Origin: Mucidula mucida
Lineage: Eukaryota; Basidiomycota; Agaricomycetes; Agaricales; Physalacriaceae
Direction of reading: 5' to 3'
NCBI GenBank assembly: GCA_015501055.1
Contig: JADNYV010000075.1
Location: forward strand, 1-64,000
Length of the DNA: 64,000 nucleotides
This document shows, piece by piece, positions 1 to 9,788 of this stretch. The translations under genes were made by a program, and so were the position numbers. Positions within the stretch are counted from its first letter, which is position 1, and every line of letters starts with the position of its first letter. The notes under the pieces are model-generated. The model made no database searches. It had not been told where the DNA came from and saw nothing but the letters and a program-made list of their open reading frames with translations.

Positions 1-222
1 CGGGGTATGAAGTTTTCTCCTTGTCTTCTCTCCCCCTTCTAATCGTGAATAGGAAACTCTTATTTCATCGAAAACGTCGGAAAGCGTGATGCAAAGTTGT
101 TCTTCTCGCAGGCTAGGTTTGAGCCGGCGAAGAGGGCTTCGTCTGTCAGGAGGTCGTCGGCCGCAGCACCAAGCAGTGACCCGCCCTCTCAGGCCAAACG
201 GGCGGCATCGTCGAGGATATGA
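1..222 (+). CDS. 3' end of an unrecognised gene (partial)
   Basis: The window opens inside a gene. A likely intron runs from GT at 5-6 to AG at 51-52 (48 nt). The last exon from 53 is open to a TGA at 220-222. It reads a short mixed segment with FFSQARFEPAKR, followed by a tail rich in Ser, Ala, Arg and Lys that looks disordered. I do not recognise the family; only about 56 codons are visible. The intron size and the consistent frame through the splice make a genuine terminal exon more likely than a chance ORF. Confidence 0.4.
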
Positions 223-1790
223 GTTGTACAGACTATCCCAATTTCTTGTCCTACATTCAATCTTGTACAGTACACTATGATTCTCTATGTTCATCTTGTA
301 ATATCGTCCAGAGATACACATAACTGTGATGTATCAAATTCCCCAAAGTCTCTATTTCGCGTGGCTAAGCCAACTAACTGTCATTACATAATTGCAGCGC
401 CACGCTCGACTGTTCACACTGCCATACGGCTAACTTAACCCTGATGCTCGGTTCCTCGCTGAATCAAATTGCTATTGTCCTCGTCGAGAATTCATCCCGC
501 CCTGAATTCAGAATACAACACCTTGTTCTCTTATTGTCCAAGCCAGATAAAAAAACAACGATACATGTCCTTGTTCTCTTTCCGTATGTGGGGGATCTGC
601 GCTTTCTTTGTATTGGTTATATAGTGTGGGCGTAGGCGTCTGTCCTATCCCAATCCAAGTCGAATCCCCCCCTCCAAAAAAAAAAATCGCCAATAATGCC
701 TAGAGAACAAGTCATCATCATGCACGCCACGAAACAGAGAATGAACATTGCGTGTACGTGCTCCTTCTTTCCCCTCGTCGAGTGTCAATAACATAACATC
801 ATAGTGCCTTGCCTGCTCCACATTGCGCCATACAAGACATCGCAGTCCGAACAGACACGTCGTCTGCGAATGCAAACCAAAAAGTCCAAGCGGATGGGGG
901 TCGTCTTCAGCACCTATGAAGATGCGTGCATAGAAGTTGAAAAAGGTGCATGCAGAGTGAATCTGCACCAACGCAGTCAGTCGTCACAGCTCCCCCGCAC
1001 CCCCAAGCAAGATACGCGCATAGATGCTGATCCCGCTGGAAAGCACCTCTCATGCAGAGTGAACCTGCACGAACGCACACAGCTCCCCCGCACGCCGAAG
1101 GGCTGGATATAATGAGCTGGCTCTCAGATCTAGACACGAACTTTATGACGAGTTATGTATGATGTTGCGGACTTTAATAGAGTATAGACATACCTTAGTA
1201 TCAATCCATAATAACCAAACCTGTATTCTTAGTCTACCATCTTGCATGTTGCTGATGTAGCGACCAGTGCCAAAATGTCATTGAACAATGCGAAGACTTT
1301 CAACAAAATAAACCCAGCATAACGGCGACAAGTCGGCCCTGTATCAGTAGCATATCCGAAGCGCGCTTGAGAACCATGCCACTCGTATTGTCCTTCAAGA
1401 CAGGGATATCCAGACTGAATCAGGAAAGGTTGTCGATGAATGAGGTGCGTTGGAATACGGACACAAGACCGCAACCACTACATCGCTAAGGAGGGTGTCC
1501 GACCAGATGAAGGCCGTCGTTGAAGAGTTTTCGTGAGGTAGGAAAGTCTGCCCAATGCGGAGTCGTCAGGACTCCGAGAAGTGCTGATCTATAAAACCTG
1601 CACAATGCTGGAACATTCATTGCCGGCAGTCGAAGACTATGACGTGCTTTGGTCAGTGTATGTCAACGCTCATGACCTCGCGGTAGGACGAGAGACGAAC
1701 GCGAACGACGACAGAGACAATTTGGTCCCATATTTACTGTGCCAGCAAGAGTTATGAGTAGACGGGATTATTTCCAAGAAAGCTCTACGA
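223..1790. other. Intergenic stretch with an imperfect direct repeat
   Basis: No reading frame here looks like a gene. At 949-1007 and 1051-1099 the same block, beginning CATGCAGAGTGAA and continuing through CAGCTCCCCCGCAC, occurs twice with a 102-base offset and several substitutions. The short ORFs over it are explained by the repeat. The remainder shows nothing I can name. Confidence 0.5.
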
Positions 1791-1791
1791 A

Positions 1792-3243
1792 TTAAGTATA
1801 TGTAATAAGATCCAAACTCGATACATCCACCTCTGAAAATGGGCGATCCTTAATTCTCCTCGATTCGCGCTCCCTCTTCACCAGCCAGCGAAACAAAAGC
1901 TGCAAACAATCTCGCGCCTGCAAACCAACCAATCAGCTGAGCGCAAACAAAAGGAACAAAAAGTACTCACTAAAGCAAAAATCCCATACCCGAGCGTATT
2001 CCGCCACCAAACAGGGTCGAGCTCTGCCCACGGACTGATGCCGCCCCAAAAAGCACGGAAGATGAGCTTGAATATAGCCTTGTTTCCTTCCCTGTTAAGC
2101 CAGTACTGCGGAAGGGATATCGGCGATGACCTCCAATGCGGGCGTACACCGAGGAACTGACGGAGTAATGGAACGTGTTTTGACAGCTTGAGGAGGAGCG
2201 ATCCCATTTTGCTCGCAATAGAGGGTATGAGGAGTGCACTGGCAATGTGGCGGCCTAGTCGGCTGGGCGATTTGATCTCCAGAGTCACCCATGCGATACG
2301 GTTGTTGGGCGCGGCTGGGGCAGGTTCGACTGGCGCGGCGGGAGCTCCGCCTTCGGGCTCTGGCTCGGCGTTGACGAAGAAGCGCATGTCGTCTTGGTAC
2401 TCTGTGGGATCCAAAGTGCCTAATATGTGCTGGGAGAATCGGTGGAACACGACGCGGTATAAACTAGCGGTCAAGGGAATGAGAAGCATTGACGTGAATT
2501 GTGGGGGTGGCGGCCATAATGTACTGGGAAGGCGAAAGTTGGGGGCTGTCATCTGCAGGGTGTCTAGACTTGGTGTCAAGGATACACACGCGAGTATCAT
2601 GTGCAAGAACGGGGAGTAGTTGGAAAGCTGAGAAAGTATGAGGTTCAATGGAATAATCGGAAGCTGGATGTAGGCCATGAGCGGCCAGTTGTTTGGGTCA
2701 TCCGTCAAGACGTATTCATACACACTATAAAGCTTGTTAGTCAGAGCTTTGAAGCAATAGTGTACGACCTACTCTTGCCCAAAGAACACCTTGATGGCAT
2801 ACGCGCCGTAGCTCGTACAGGTGATGTATATTCCCGCCGTCACAGACGCGACCAGACCGACAAATCCAATAGCGAGACATGCAACGCCGAGCTTGGGCAT
2901 CTGGCGGTTCCCCCACGACAGCAGACGCAGTATCAGCGGGTTCCTGCTCTCAATCTGGTATGGCGTGCCACATTGCGGACATTTGGTCGCATTCTTTGCT
3001 GCTACTTCGGATCTCGTCTGCGAGGACTGTATCCAGTCTAGAAGGCAGGCTTCGTGGGCAATAAGGGCACAGCGACATGGGTGTATCCATACACGAGGCG
3101 GGTTTTCGGGTTCTGTGGATATTGATGGGGTTAGAGCACGAGCATCGCAGCGAGCACAACGTACGGTCGTAGTGCTCCTCGTCGCGGCAAATGTAGCATA
3201 GCTTGACGCGCAGGTCGGCGATGGACGGTACATAGTCGCTCAT
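1792..3243 (-). CDS. RING-CH (MARCH-type) membrane E3 ubiquitin ligase
   Basis: Predicted 432-residue protein from four exons: 3243-3165, 3112-2773, 2724-1971 and 1917-1792, with introns of 52, 48 and 53 nt, all GT..AG and in phase. The first splice joins CYICRDEEHYD to QPENPPRVWIHPC, giving a C4HC3 RING-CH zinc finger: Cys pairs near the N-terminus, the HPCRCALIAHEACLLDW core and a final CPQCGTPYQ. Proteins of this family pass ubiquitin from an E2 to membrane substrates. A hydrophobic segment follows the finger (GVACLAIGFVGLVASVTAG), with further hydrophobic stretches downstream. The C-terminus is basic and ends at TAA 1794-1792. The layout resembles MARCH5-like ligases; which membrane it sits in cannot be told from sequence. 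Confidence 0.85.
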
Positions 3244-3509
3244 CGTCGTGGCCCGGGTTAAAGAGTGGACGTCACACGGCGGCCGGCTTAGCTGCTCTCT
3301 TTCTCACACCATCACGGTGCGTACTTATCCTTTATTCCTTCTGCACGATGAACACAAGCACTCCCTCAATATACCCCCAAGTTGGGTATACATGCGAGTG
3401 TATAATAATTTGCAACCTGATCATATCTTCTCTGAGTATGCCCTATGTATTTCGTACTGACTGAACTTCCTTCAGATTATATGTACAGGCAATCCTGGAA
3501 GACTCTCGA
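3244..3509. other. Intergenic, upstream of the RING-CH gene
   Basis: This stretch must hold the promoter of the minus-strand RING-CH gene. A CT-rich block lies near 3295-3310. I see no clear TATA box and no gene. Confidence 0.4.
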
Positions 3510-4060
3510 CAAACATGATACTCTCTTCGACGGTGGACAAACTGCTAAGACATGCCTCCGAGTCTGCTCGCATCCTGGATATAACCCACACTGACTGGTG
3601 GTGAGTTGACAAAAGCTTTTTCTACATTTCTGGTCTAAACCAATTAATTGCGCTCTACAGGTCTTGACAGTGACATAATATGATCCAATTTCCTTCCGAA
3701 ATCTGGAACTGAATCCTTGAACGCGCCTGACGGCTCAACTGGACGCGCCCTTTCTCGCGTCTGCCAATCTTTCCACACCCTCGTGGACCCCTTCAAAGTG
3801 TGTTCCCTCCACCTAACGAGCGCCTTTTAAACAAACGGCCTAAGCTAGGAAAAACAATCGACATCTCTCACCTTGGCCTCCCTTCGCGTGACTTCCAATC
3901 CCTCTACCTGCTCTTTTTCAACCTCCGCACCTCCGTGTTTCCCGACAAACTGGCTCTCCCATGCCTCAAAGAGCTCGCTGTATGCGGCGCGTTCCCATAC
4001 TGCGCGTGGAAACACCCTGCCCTTAGACATTGTTGCGTGGGCTCCCCGGGGCACCGGAAT
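3510..4060 (+). pseudogene. F-box-like protein relic
   Basis: From an ATG near 3515 the sequence reads about 28 codons to a plausible GT..AG intron (near 3602-3660). It then yields pieces typical of Agaricomycete F-box-like proteins: a GRALSRVCQSFHTLVDP segment, then after a TAA a block with LPSRDFQSLYLLFFNLR and LALPCLKELAV, the usual leucine-rich spacing. Frames do not join without stops, so this looks like a decayed member of a very large fungal family. No F-box core can be shown, so the family call is an inference. Confidence 0.35.
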
Positions 4061-4616
4061 AGGTGGCACGAGAAATCGCGCTTGGTTACAACAGTGCTGG
4101 TGGAGGTGGCTCTGTGCTGCTTGTCTCGGAGAGACTTGGCTCCGAAACTTTTCTCCTGCTGTCTAGTGGTAGGTTGCTTGTCTCGATGCGAAGCTTCAAG
4201 TCATACTGACTTTCTTCTTTCAGAGGCTGGTTTTATGACGCTTGGATTGACCTGACTCTCGCCTTTGAGTATGGCCTTGACAGATGTGCGAGCTGGAGAG
4301 TAACTCCAGACCGGCCGTGGTACATGGGAGCTCGAGGCTGTGTTCTGAGTCTCGCGATTTGTCCGCGGACCGGCAGTCTTGTCGCGGGGAGCTGGAGCGA
4401 GCGATATAACACTCTTTCCAACACAAGGATTAAACATCTCATGTTGTCACATCATCAAAGAGCAAGCGGGTGGCAAATGAAAGAGAGAAGCCTCTAGAGA
4501 AACGTATCAAAGGTATGTCATCATTTCTTTACGCCGCGATGGTTCACTGATCGTGCTGGTGGAGGTTGCTCGTCTCGGAGAGACTTGGCTCCGAAACAGA
4601 AACTTGACCGATCGTT

Positions 4617-4656
4617 GATCGTTCTCAGAATATAGCTCCTTTTCCTGGCCTATAAG
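4617..4656 (+). promoter_or_regulatory. Shared promoter module of ILEG gene 1
   Basis: GATCGTTCTCAGAAT at 4617-4631 is followed by a TATAAG box at 4651, 57 bases before the ATG. The same pair occurs 5' of ILEG gene 2 with identical 34-base spacing, and 5' of the distant gene 3 with 31-base spacing. The element reads as an upstream activator site plus TATA box; the bound factor is unknown. Confidence 0.6.
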
Positions 4657-4707
4657 TTCTGCTTCCCTTACTTTGGCTTCTCTACCGAGTACTACCACCT
4701 CATCATT

Positions 4708-5214
4708 ATGCTCACCACCACCAACACCACCACTACGACCGAACTTAAGCGTGGTCGTACCCTCCAGGGACGTCATGGACGAAAGGTTGAGAGGAAATGG
4801 ATCGAACGGAGGGCCACACATATCATCCACCTTCTGGAGAAGCTCCCGCTCTCCGAGGAGATTGCCCAGCGCCACGAAGAATACGTTTCACATCATCGTC
4901 AGCTTACGCTCGCCATTCTCGAGGGCAGACAGCCGCAGTTCGTTGTCGTCGATGAGCAGGACTGCGAAGAAATTTGGGAACAAATCATGCGAGGGCATCA
5001 CGCCTTCCCCGCCATCACTGAGGTGACGCGGGACGAGCAGACTGACTCGCGCCATTGGTCAGAGTCCCTTGCGATCCTCGAGGGCACCGACACGGAACAT
5101 TTTATCGTTCGTGAGGAGGGCGTCACGCGGGACGATTTGCGCAATTGGGCTTTAGCACTCGAAATCCTCGAGGGCAGGCGTCCGCCACCTCCCGCTGAAT
5201 TAAGAAGAATATGA
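4708..5214 (+). CDS. ILEG-repeat small protein 1 (unknown family)
   Basis: An intact single-exon ORF of 168 residues with no signal peptide or membrane segment. After a Thr-rich start comes a basic segment (TLQGRHGRK), then three units that each end in a hydrophobic-ILEG motif: LTLAILEGRQP, ESLAILEGTDT and ALALEILEGRRP. Each is preceded by an acidic, polar stretch, with RHW or RNW before the last two. The units look helical and repeated about every 35-75 residues. A near copy lies 2.2 kb downstream and a diverged copy at 55801, so this is a local multigene family. I know of no described family with this signature and propose no function. It is intact where copy 2 carries a stop. Confidence 0.65.
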   Translation: MLTTTNTTTTTELKRGRTLQGRHGRKVERKWIERRATHIIHLLEKLPLSEEIAQRHEEYVSHHRQLTLAILEGRQPQFVVVDEQDCEEIWEQIMRGHHAFPAITEVTRDEQTDSRHWSESLAILEGTDTEHFIVREEGVTRDDLRNWALALEILEGRRPPPPAELRRI

Positions 5215-5316
5215 GTCCAGGCGCTGGCAGCTTTGAGTCGGGGCTGGGCGGGGAGACGAAGAGACGATTGACTTGCGGTGGAGTCTTCCTTTGAAGCGCA
5301 GTATCGAGTCTAGGCG

Positions 5317-5341
5317 CATAATACTGTCGCACAGTGTTATG
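5317..5341 (+). repeat. 11-bp hairpin with CGC loop, 3' flank of ILEG gene 1
   Basis: CATAATACTGT, loop CGC, then ACAGTGTTATG. All eleven positions pair if one G·U is allowed. It lies about 100 bases after the stop. The equivalent hairpin in the duplicate (7531-7555) differs at two positions, and both differences still pair as RNA on the sense strand. Confidence 0.6.
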
Positions 5342-5410
5342 GGCTCGGAAAGACGCTACCGCAAATCGTCCGACGCGAGTTGGAGATCACCGATGCCCGC
5401 TATAAGGCGC

Positions 5411-5460
5411 GCTCGGGAGCATTGTGTGCATACCAATGAAGGCGCACAATGCTCCTGAGC
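5411..5460 (+). repeat. 19-bp inverted repeat downstream of ILEG gene 1
   Basis: Arms GCTCGGGAGCATTGTGTGC (5411-5429) and GCGCACAATGCTCCTGAGC (5442-5460) flank a 12-base loop. They pair over 19 positions with two G·U wobbles. The repeat lies 197 bases after the stop codon. The same element lies 199 bases after gene 2, and a related 12-bp version follows gene 3. It could be a 3'-end or stability element, a small-RNA source, or the tip of a mobile element. Confidence 0.7.
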
Positions 5461-5560
5461 GTCTGGTACCTACGGACTTGCGGTCTGCTATCCATGTACA
5501 TTACTTATTCGAATTGAACACATTATGATTTTCGTTATGATTCAGCAACCTTCATGAATC

Positions 5561-6300
5561 GCGATTCAGAAGCGTAAACTTCACAGATGTTCGTCTCTTC
5601 TAAGTTCTTAACATGATACCGTTTTCTTGAGTTGTGATCCATAGCGAACGCGCGTAGGAATGGGATAGCTTGTCTCCCAACTCTGGTCTGCCGGTAGCTT
5701 GTATACCATCATCAATAGTACAATATTCCTAGAACAACAACACCTCATCGAAGGAATCCTGGTTCGTCTCCTCAGAAATCGTTCGTCGGTGGCTCGTCAA
5801 TAAGCAAAGCATATGGAAGCCCGGTGGGTCTGTGTGGGTCCATGTAATTCTGGCTACTCATGCTACTAAGTACTTTGCTCTGGATTCACAGTTGTCGTCT
5901 GAGCCTATCATATTCAGGCATTTCTAGTGTAAAGCAGTATCTCAGACATACTTCTACCTGGCTTTTGCCGTTACCACGGAAAGGCGCGACTTGCCTTTTT
6001 GAGAGTCGATGACTTCTTGCCAACTTTCAGGACCGGCGCGCCGTCGAGAAGCGGACTCTATAACTCATGGACATGCAGATGCCCAGGAATGATTCCGCAT
6101 GTCGCATTCCAGGCCGTAATGGCTGGTCTGAATGCAACTTATTTGGTGTGTTCATACTACCCAGTCTCTTAAGCACATCGGATTCATTTGCATGCCTCTA
6201 GAAATACGCTCAAACTGGCCAGTGGCCCGCCTGATTGGACAGCCGCCCAGGGCCGCCCTGCAATCTATATTCATCTCTCTCATTGTGTCTTCCTTCTACA
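5561..6300. other. Spacer between the duplicated units
   Basis: No convincing coding frame and no clear repeat. It lies between the two tandem copies and ends where the PDAP1-like fragment region begins. Confidence 0.4.
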
Positions 6301-6309
6301 ACATTGAAC

Positions 6310-6704
6310 ATGGTCTCTCTCGCCTTCGTTGCTGACGACAAGCAGGCATACCAAGAAAGCTATCGAGGCGGGGAAGGTGTGTAACTCTTCCTAGGTCGCT
6401 GTGTTGGGACGCTCACGGATTTCTAGGGAAGCCAAAGAGAAGAAGGAAACATTTTGGAAGGTGCGAATCACTTGGACTTCACATTTTGTGGTTATCGAGC
6501 TCATCCCAGATGCACGTCGCCGGCAAGACCGACCAAGCCAAAGCCGATCTTGGGCGTCTGGCGAAGATCAAAGCCAAGCGCCGTGAGGGTGCCCATTTGC
6601 GGGGAGCCTATGATACTCTGTCCTCGCTCAAAAGCATTCCGCATCTCTCATTGCCACCTCTTCGTAGTGCAAGCCAGTCGCGGATGAAAAAGAGAAGCCT
6701 CTAA
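6310..6704 (+). pseudogene. PDAP1/HASPP28-like gene fragment
   Basis: Joining an exon ending REAKEKKETFWK (near 6460) through a GT..AG intron (about 6461-6509) to one starting MHVAGKTDQAKADLGRLAKIK gives the conserved C-terminal core of the PDAP1/HASPP28 (PP28) phosphoprotein family, a small casein-kinase substrate. The frame then runs through a tail unlike the family to a stop at 6704. The upstream ATG at 6310 opens only a short frame, and the acidic N-terminal half of the family is absent. It ends exactly where the tandem duplication unit begins, so it is probably a truncated or captured copy. Confidence 0.5.
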
Positions 6705-6836
6705 AATAGATACGTCTCAAAAGGTATGTCATAATGTTTCGACGCTGTACGACAGTACTTGTGGAGGTCTCCCGTTTATTGCTGTGCTGCTCGTCTCGGA
6801 GAGACTTGCTCCGAGACATGAACTTGACCGATCGTT

Positions 6837-6876
6837 GATCGTTCTGAGAGTATAGCTCCTTTTCGTGGGCTATAAG
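6837..6876 (+). promoter_or_regulatory. Shared promoter module of ILEG gene 2
   Basis: GATCGTTCTGAGAG starting at 6837 and TATAAG at 6871, with the same 34-base spacing as gene 1. The start codon lies 60 bases after the TATA box. Confidence 0.55.
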
Positions 6877-6930
6877 TTCTGCTTTCCTCACTTTGGCTTC
6901 TCTACCATATACTACCATCAGCACACCATT

Positions 6931-7419
6931 ATGATCTCGATTACCAACAACACTGTCATCGAACTGAAACGTCGTCGTACCCTCCAGGGACGTCATGGAC
7001 GACAGGCTGAGCAGAAATGGATCGGACGGAGGGCAACACATATCATCCACTCTCTGGAGAAGCTCCCGCTCTCCGAAGAGATCGCCCAGCGCCACGAAGA
7101 ATACGTTTCACATCATCGTCAGCTTACGCTCGCCATTCTCGAGGGCAGACAGCCGTAGTTTGTTGTCGTCGATGAGCAGGACTGTGAAGACATTTGGGAA
7201 CAAATTGTGCGAGGGCGCCACGCCATCACTGAGGTGACGCGGGACGAGCAGACTGACTCGCGCCATTGGTCAGAGTCCCTTGCGATCCTCGAGGGCACCG
7301 ACACAGAACATTTCATCGTTCGTGCGGAGGGCGTTACGCGGGCCGATTTGCGCAACTGGTCAACAACCCTCGAAATCCTCGAGGGCAGGCGTCCGCCACC
7401 TCTCGTTGAATGCAAATAA
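6931..7419 (+). pseudogene. ILEG-repeat small protein 2, interrupted by a TAG
   Basis: The ATG at 6931 opens a protein very like copy 1. At 7156-7158 a TAG replaces the CAG that encodes Gln in copy 1, right after the first ILEGRQP unit. The same frame stays open beyond it through both further ILEG units to TAA at 7417-7419, with a short in-frame deletion relative to copy 1. The product is therefore either a 75-residue truncated protein carrying one unit or nothing. One C-to-T change explains the stop. Promoter and 3' hairpins are retained. Confidence 0.65.
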
Positions 7420-7530
7420 GAAGACTTTGAGTCTAGGGGTCGGCAGCTTTGAGTCGGGGCTTGGCGGGGAGGAAAACGGAAGATTGACTTGTAGGGTCTT
7501 TCTTCAAGCGCAGTATCGAGTCTTTGGGCG

Positions 7531-7555
7531 CATAACATTGTCGCACAGTGTTATG
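7531..7555 (+). repeat. 11-bp hairpin with CGC loop, 3' flank of ILEG gene 2
   Basis: CATAACATTGT, CGC, ACAGTGTTATG. All eleven positions pair with one G·U at a different place from copy 1. It matches the copy 1 hairpin in position and loop. Confidence 0.6.
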
Positions 7556-7617
7556 GGCCCGGCCGGACACACTACCGCGTATCGCCCGACGCGAGTTGGG
7601 GATCACCGATGCCCGTC

Positions 7618-7666
7618 GCTCGGGAGTATCGTGCACATACCATATAGGCGCACAATGCTCCTGAGC
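7618..7666 (+). repeat. 19-bp inverted repeat downstream of ILEG gene 2
   Basis: Left arm GCTCGGGAGTATCGTGCAC (7618-7636); right arm GCGCACAATGCTCCTGAGC (7648-7666), identical to the right arm of copy 1. The left arm has drifted to two mismatches and two wobbles, as expected beside a gene that carries a stop. Confidence 0.65.
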
Positions 7667-7914
7667 TACAATTATACCTGGTACCTACGGACTTTCAGTC
7701 TGCTATCCATGTACATTACTTATTCAAATTGAACACACATCATGGTTTTCATTATGATTCAGCAAATTTCGCGGTTTCTGAGTCGAGACCGACAATATTT
7801 GCGTATTCTGTCTAGGCGGCGGTATGTTAAATCAACTTATGATGGGTACGTCGGAACCTCGACATGCCCTGTGGCCGTCGACGATGCATTGCTGTAATAC
7901 GACTAAAAAGCAAT

Positions 7915-9081
7915 TTAGGCGAATACCAAATTGTGTGACATTGTACACACCTTCATGTTCCTGAAATAGGCATACCCGCCCTTGCTCGCGTACTTTTCAG
8001 AGCTCCCGCCAAAGAACGTCGAGAAGAAGATACTCGAGATGTCCACGGACGGCTTGGTGGTGAAGATAAAGTAATTGTGCGTAAAGACGTGCTTGTCGTT
8101 AAAGTAGATCGAAAGCACGCCATTAGCTTCCGTAGACGAAGAACTGGGATCAGAGTTTAGAACGACAACGATGGAGACTTTTTGCCAACTTGTAAACAAG
8201 GCAGTGAGCATTACGCAGCCAGAAATACACGACAGATGCTTACTCGCCGACACTGAATCTCCAACTGCCACGGTTGACGGAGTATCCGTACCCTGACGAG
8301 CTTGCAATGATGTCGCTTGTCGTGTCGAAACCGGCGTAGCTGGGAACGTAGGCATACACTGCCAAGGGATCAATACAGGCTGACAGACACAATGTCCACG
8401 TACCTTCCGCATCGCCATCTGCACGCCAGACGACTGATGGACGTCAGCAATGACTTTTGAAATAGATAAATGACTTACTGCGCGTCGAGAAACAGGTATC
8501 AGTGTAGATGCCGCCAGAGCAATGCTCACCTACCCTCCCACCAAACAGTCCAAGAAGTTTCCCCCCTGTGCCGGTGGAAACTCAGCACTACCTCGAGAGG
8601 CGTCTCGCAGAATACACACACCCTCGACAAAATCCCAGCCTTTGCTGAACGCCACCTCATAAGTGAACATCGCCCTCTGTACACCGCTCCCAAATGGGTT
8701 CAGATACATCCCGACCCCGCCCTCTCCGACATCGCTGTGCGCGTAGGATCCCTTGGGATAGTTCACTCGCAACACATACTCTTTGTTCCCTGCATCATAC
8801 GGATCCTCGACAAACGCAATGTACTCCGATTTCCCCGTAACATGGCCCCACCTGTCCTCGATCCACTTTTGCGCTGCGGTAGCAGCGGGGATCGCTGTCG
8901 ACGGTAGCGTCATCGACGGGATACTAGCAGGCTTCATGCTATAACTCGCAGCAACAGGGTCCGTGGCCGCTTGCGCAGACGTACGAGCCAACGATAAGGC
9001 GATCTTGAAAAGTCGGCTGTCAACAGAAATAGAGAAATGAAAGGTCTTTGAGCATACCAATGAGAAAAGTCTGTAAAGCAT
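7915..9081 (-). CDS. Polysaccharide lyase family 14-like secreted enzyme
   Basis: The reading frame resembles fungal PL14 lyases, which cleave uronate-containing glycans by beta-elimination. Visible segments in order: GHVTGKSEYIAFVEDPYD, VLRVNYPKGSYAHSDVG, MFTYEVAFSKGWDFVEG, then across a GT..AG intron GGKLLGLFGG and CSGGIYTDTCFSTR, then YAYVPSYAGFDTTSDI, and finally VSIVVVLNSDP and FFGGSSEKYASKGGYAYFRN. At least four short introns are needed. The basic conserved YPKGS and the lysine/tyrosine-rich end fit the family core. The N-terminus is hydrophobic and ends SLARTSAQA, fitting a secretion signal. The start at 9081 is open without an intron, but a 41-nt intron and another start are possible. 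The last exon is also uncertain. Substrate cannot be told. Confidence 0.75.
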
Positions 9082-9620
9082 CGTTGCGAGTCAATGTTGT
9101 TCATTGAAGCCTTGACGAAGTATATATTGTACCGATTCAATTCAGGAACGCAGTGATGTCGCTACGTGGGGGAACAGTAGCAGGCTGAGGCGTCATTGAC
9201 AGATGGTCGTCGGACATTCGACAGTGACAGGTGATGGTACAGTAGCCTCGAGGCGAGCCATTGTCGCCGTGACTGTGTACGGGAGAGCGACAAGGCTGCC
9301 TTGAAATTAAAAACTCACTTGATCGGATGCTAACTTTCACTGGTAAGTATCATGATACGGAGAGAATATCGTGACAGCACGGTGGCACTCTAGAGTCTAA
9401 ATCCTTTGTATACTATATATGGTCATTCATGGTGACCTTGGGGGAGTCGTCAGTAGGTTCCGATTACAATAACCGTATACGGTTAAGCTAACAGTGGTGT
9501 TTACCCACCAAGGAATTCTGCTGGTCAAGGGAGTACTCGTGCCTCAATAGTTACATGTATTACAATTTACCGCGCCTAACCAAGAGAAACAAGCCAAAAA
9601 GTGAAATATTCAATGCACTA
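9082..9620. other. Intergenic between PL14 gene and tRNA-Ala
   Basis: Upstream region of the PL14 gene. No ORF or repeat that I can support. Confidence 0.4.
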
Positions 9621-9695
9621 TGGACACATTGGGAATTGAACCCAACACCTCCCGCATGCTAAGCGGGCGTGATAAACCAACTACACCATGTGCCC
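9621..9695 (-). tRNA. tRNA-Ala (AGC)
   Basis: The reverse complement starts GGGCACATGGTGTAGTTGG and ends GTGTCCA. The acceptor stem GGGCACA pairs with TGTGTCC (one G·U). The anticodon arm is CCCGC-TTAGCAT-GCGGG with anticodon AGC, and the T arm contains GGTTCAATTCC. It is 75 bases long with no intron, and the discriminator A and G3·U70-type wobble expected of tRNA-Ala are present. Confidence 0.95.
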
Positions 9696-9788
9696 ATAAC
9701 ACTGCCACCAGAGGAGATTTCATGATGTTTTACAAATCAAAATCCAAGTTTTACTCTAAACAATGAAAACAAACAAGACAACTAAGTC

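Larger units (their letters stand above)
4455..5560 (+). repeat. Tandem segmental duplication, copy 1
   Basis: About 1.1 kb that recurs at 6665-7770 in the same orientation. The similarity starts at AGAGAAGCCTCT, covers a CTCGTCTCGGAGAGACTTG block, the shared promoter, the small ORF, and roughly 340 bases of 3' flank ending near TTATGATTCAGCAA. A shorter relic of the upstream block (GTCTCGGAGAGACTTGGC) also lies at 4121-4142, hinting at an earlier duplication round. The edges are estimates made by eye. Confidence 0.8.
6665..7770 (+). repeat. Tandem segmental duplication, copy 2
   Basis: The second copy of the ~1.1 kb unit at 4455-5560: same orientation, same order of upstream block, promoter, ORF and two downstream hairpins. 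Substitutions and small indels are spread throughout, so the duplication is not very recent. Confidence 0.8.

Noticed and set aside
2188..2619. 143-codon plus-strand ORF opposite the RING-CH gene
   Set aside because: Antisense of exon 3 of a well-supported gene; no domain.
6628..7095. Long minus-strand ORF (155 codons) over ILEG gene 2, with a similar one at 4507-4875
   Set aside because: They are antisense shadows of the ILEG coding sequence: the plus-strand frame has the shared promoter, TATA box and repeated ILEG units, and the minus frames break differently in the two copies.
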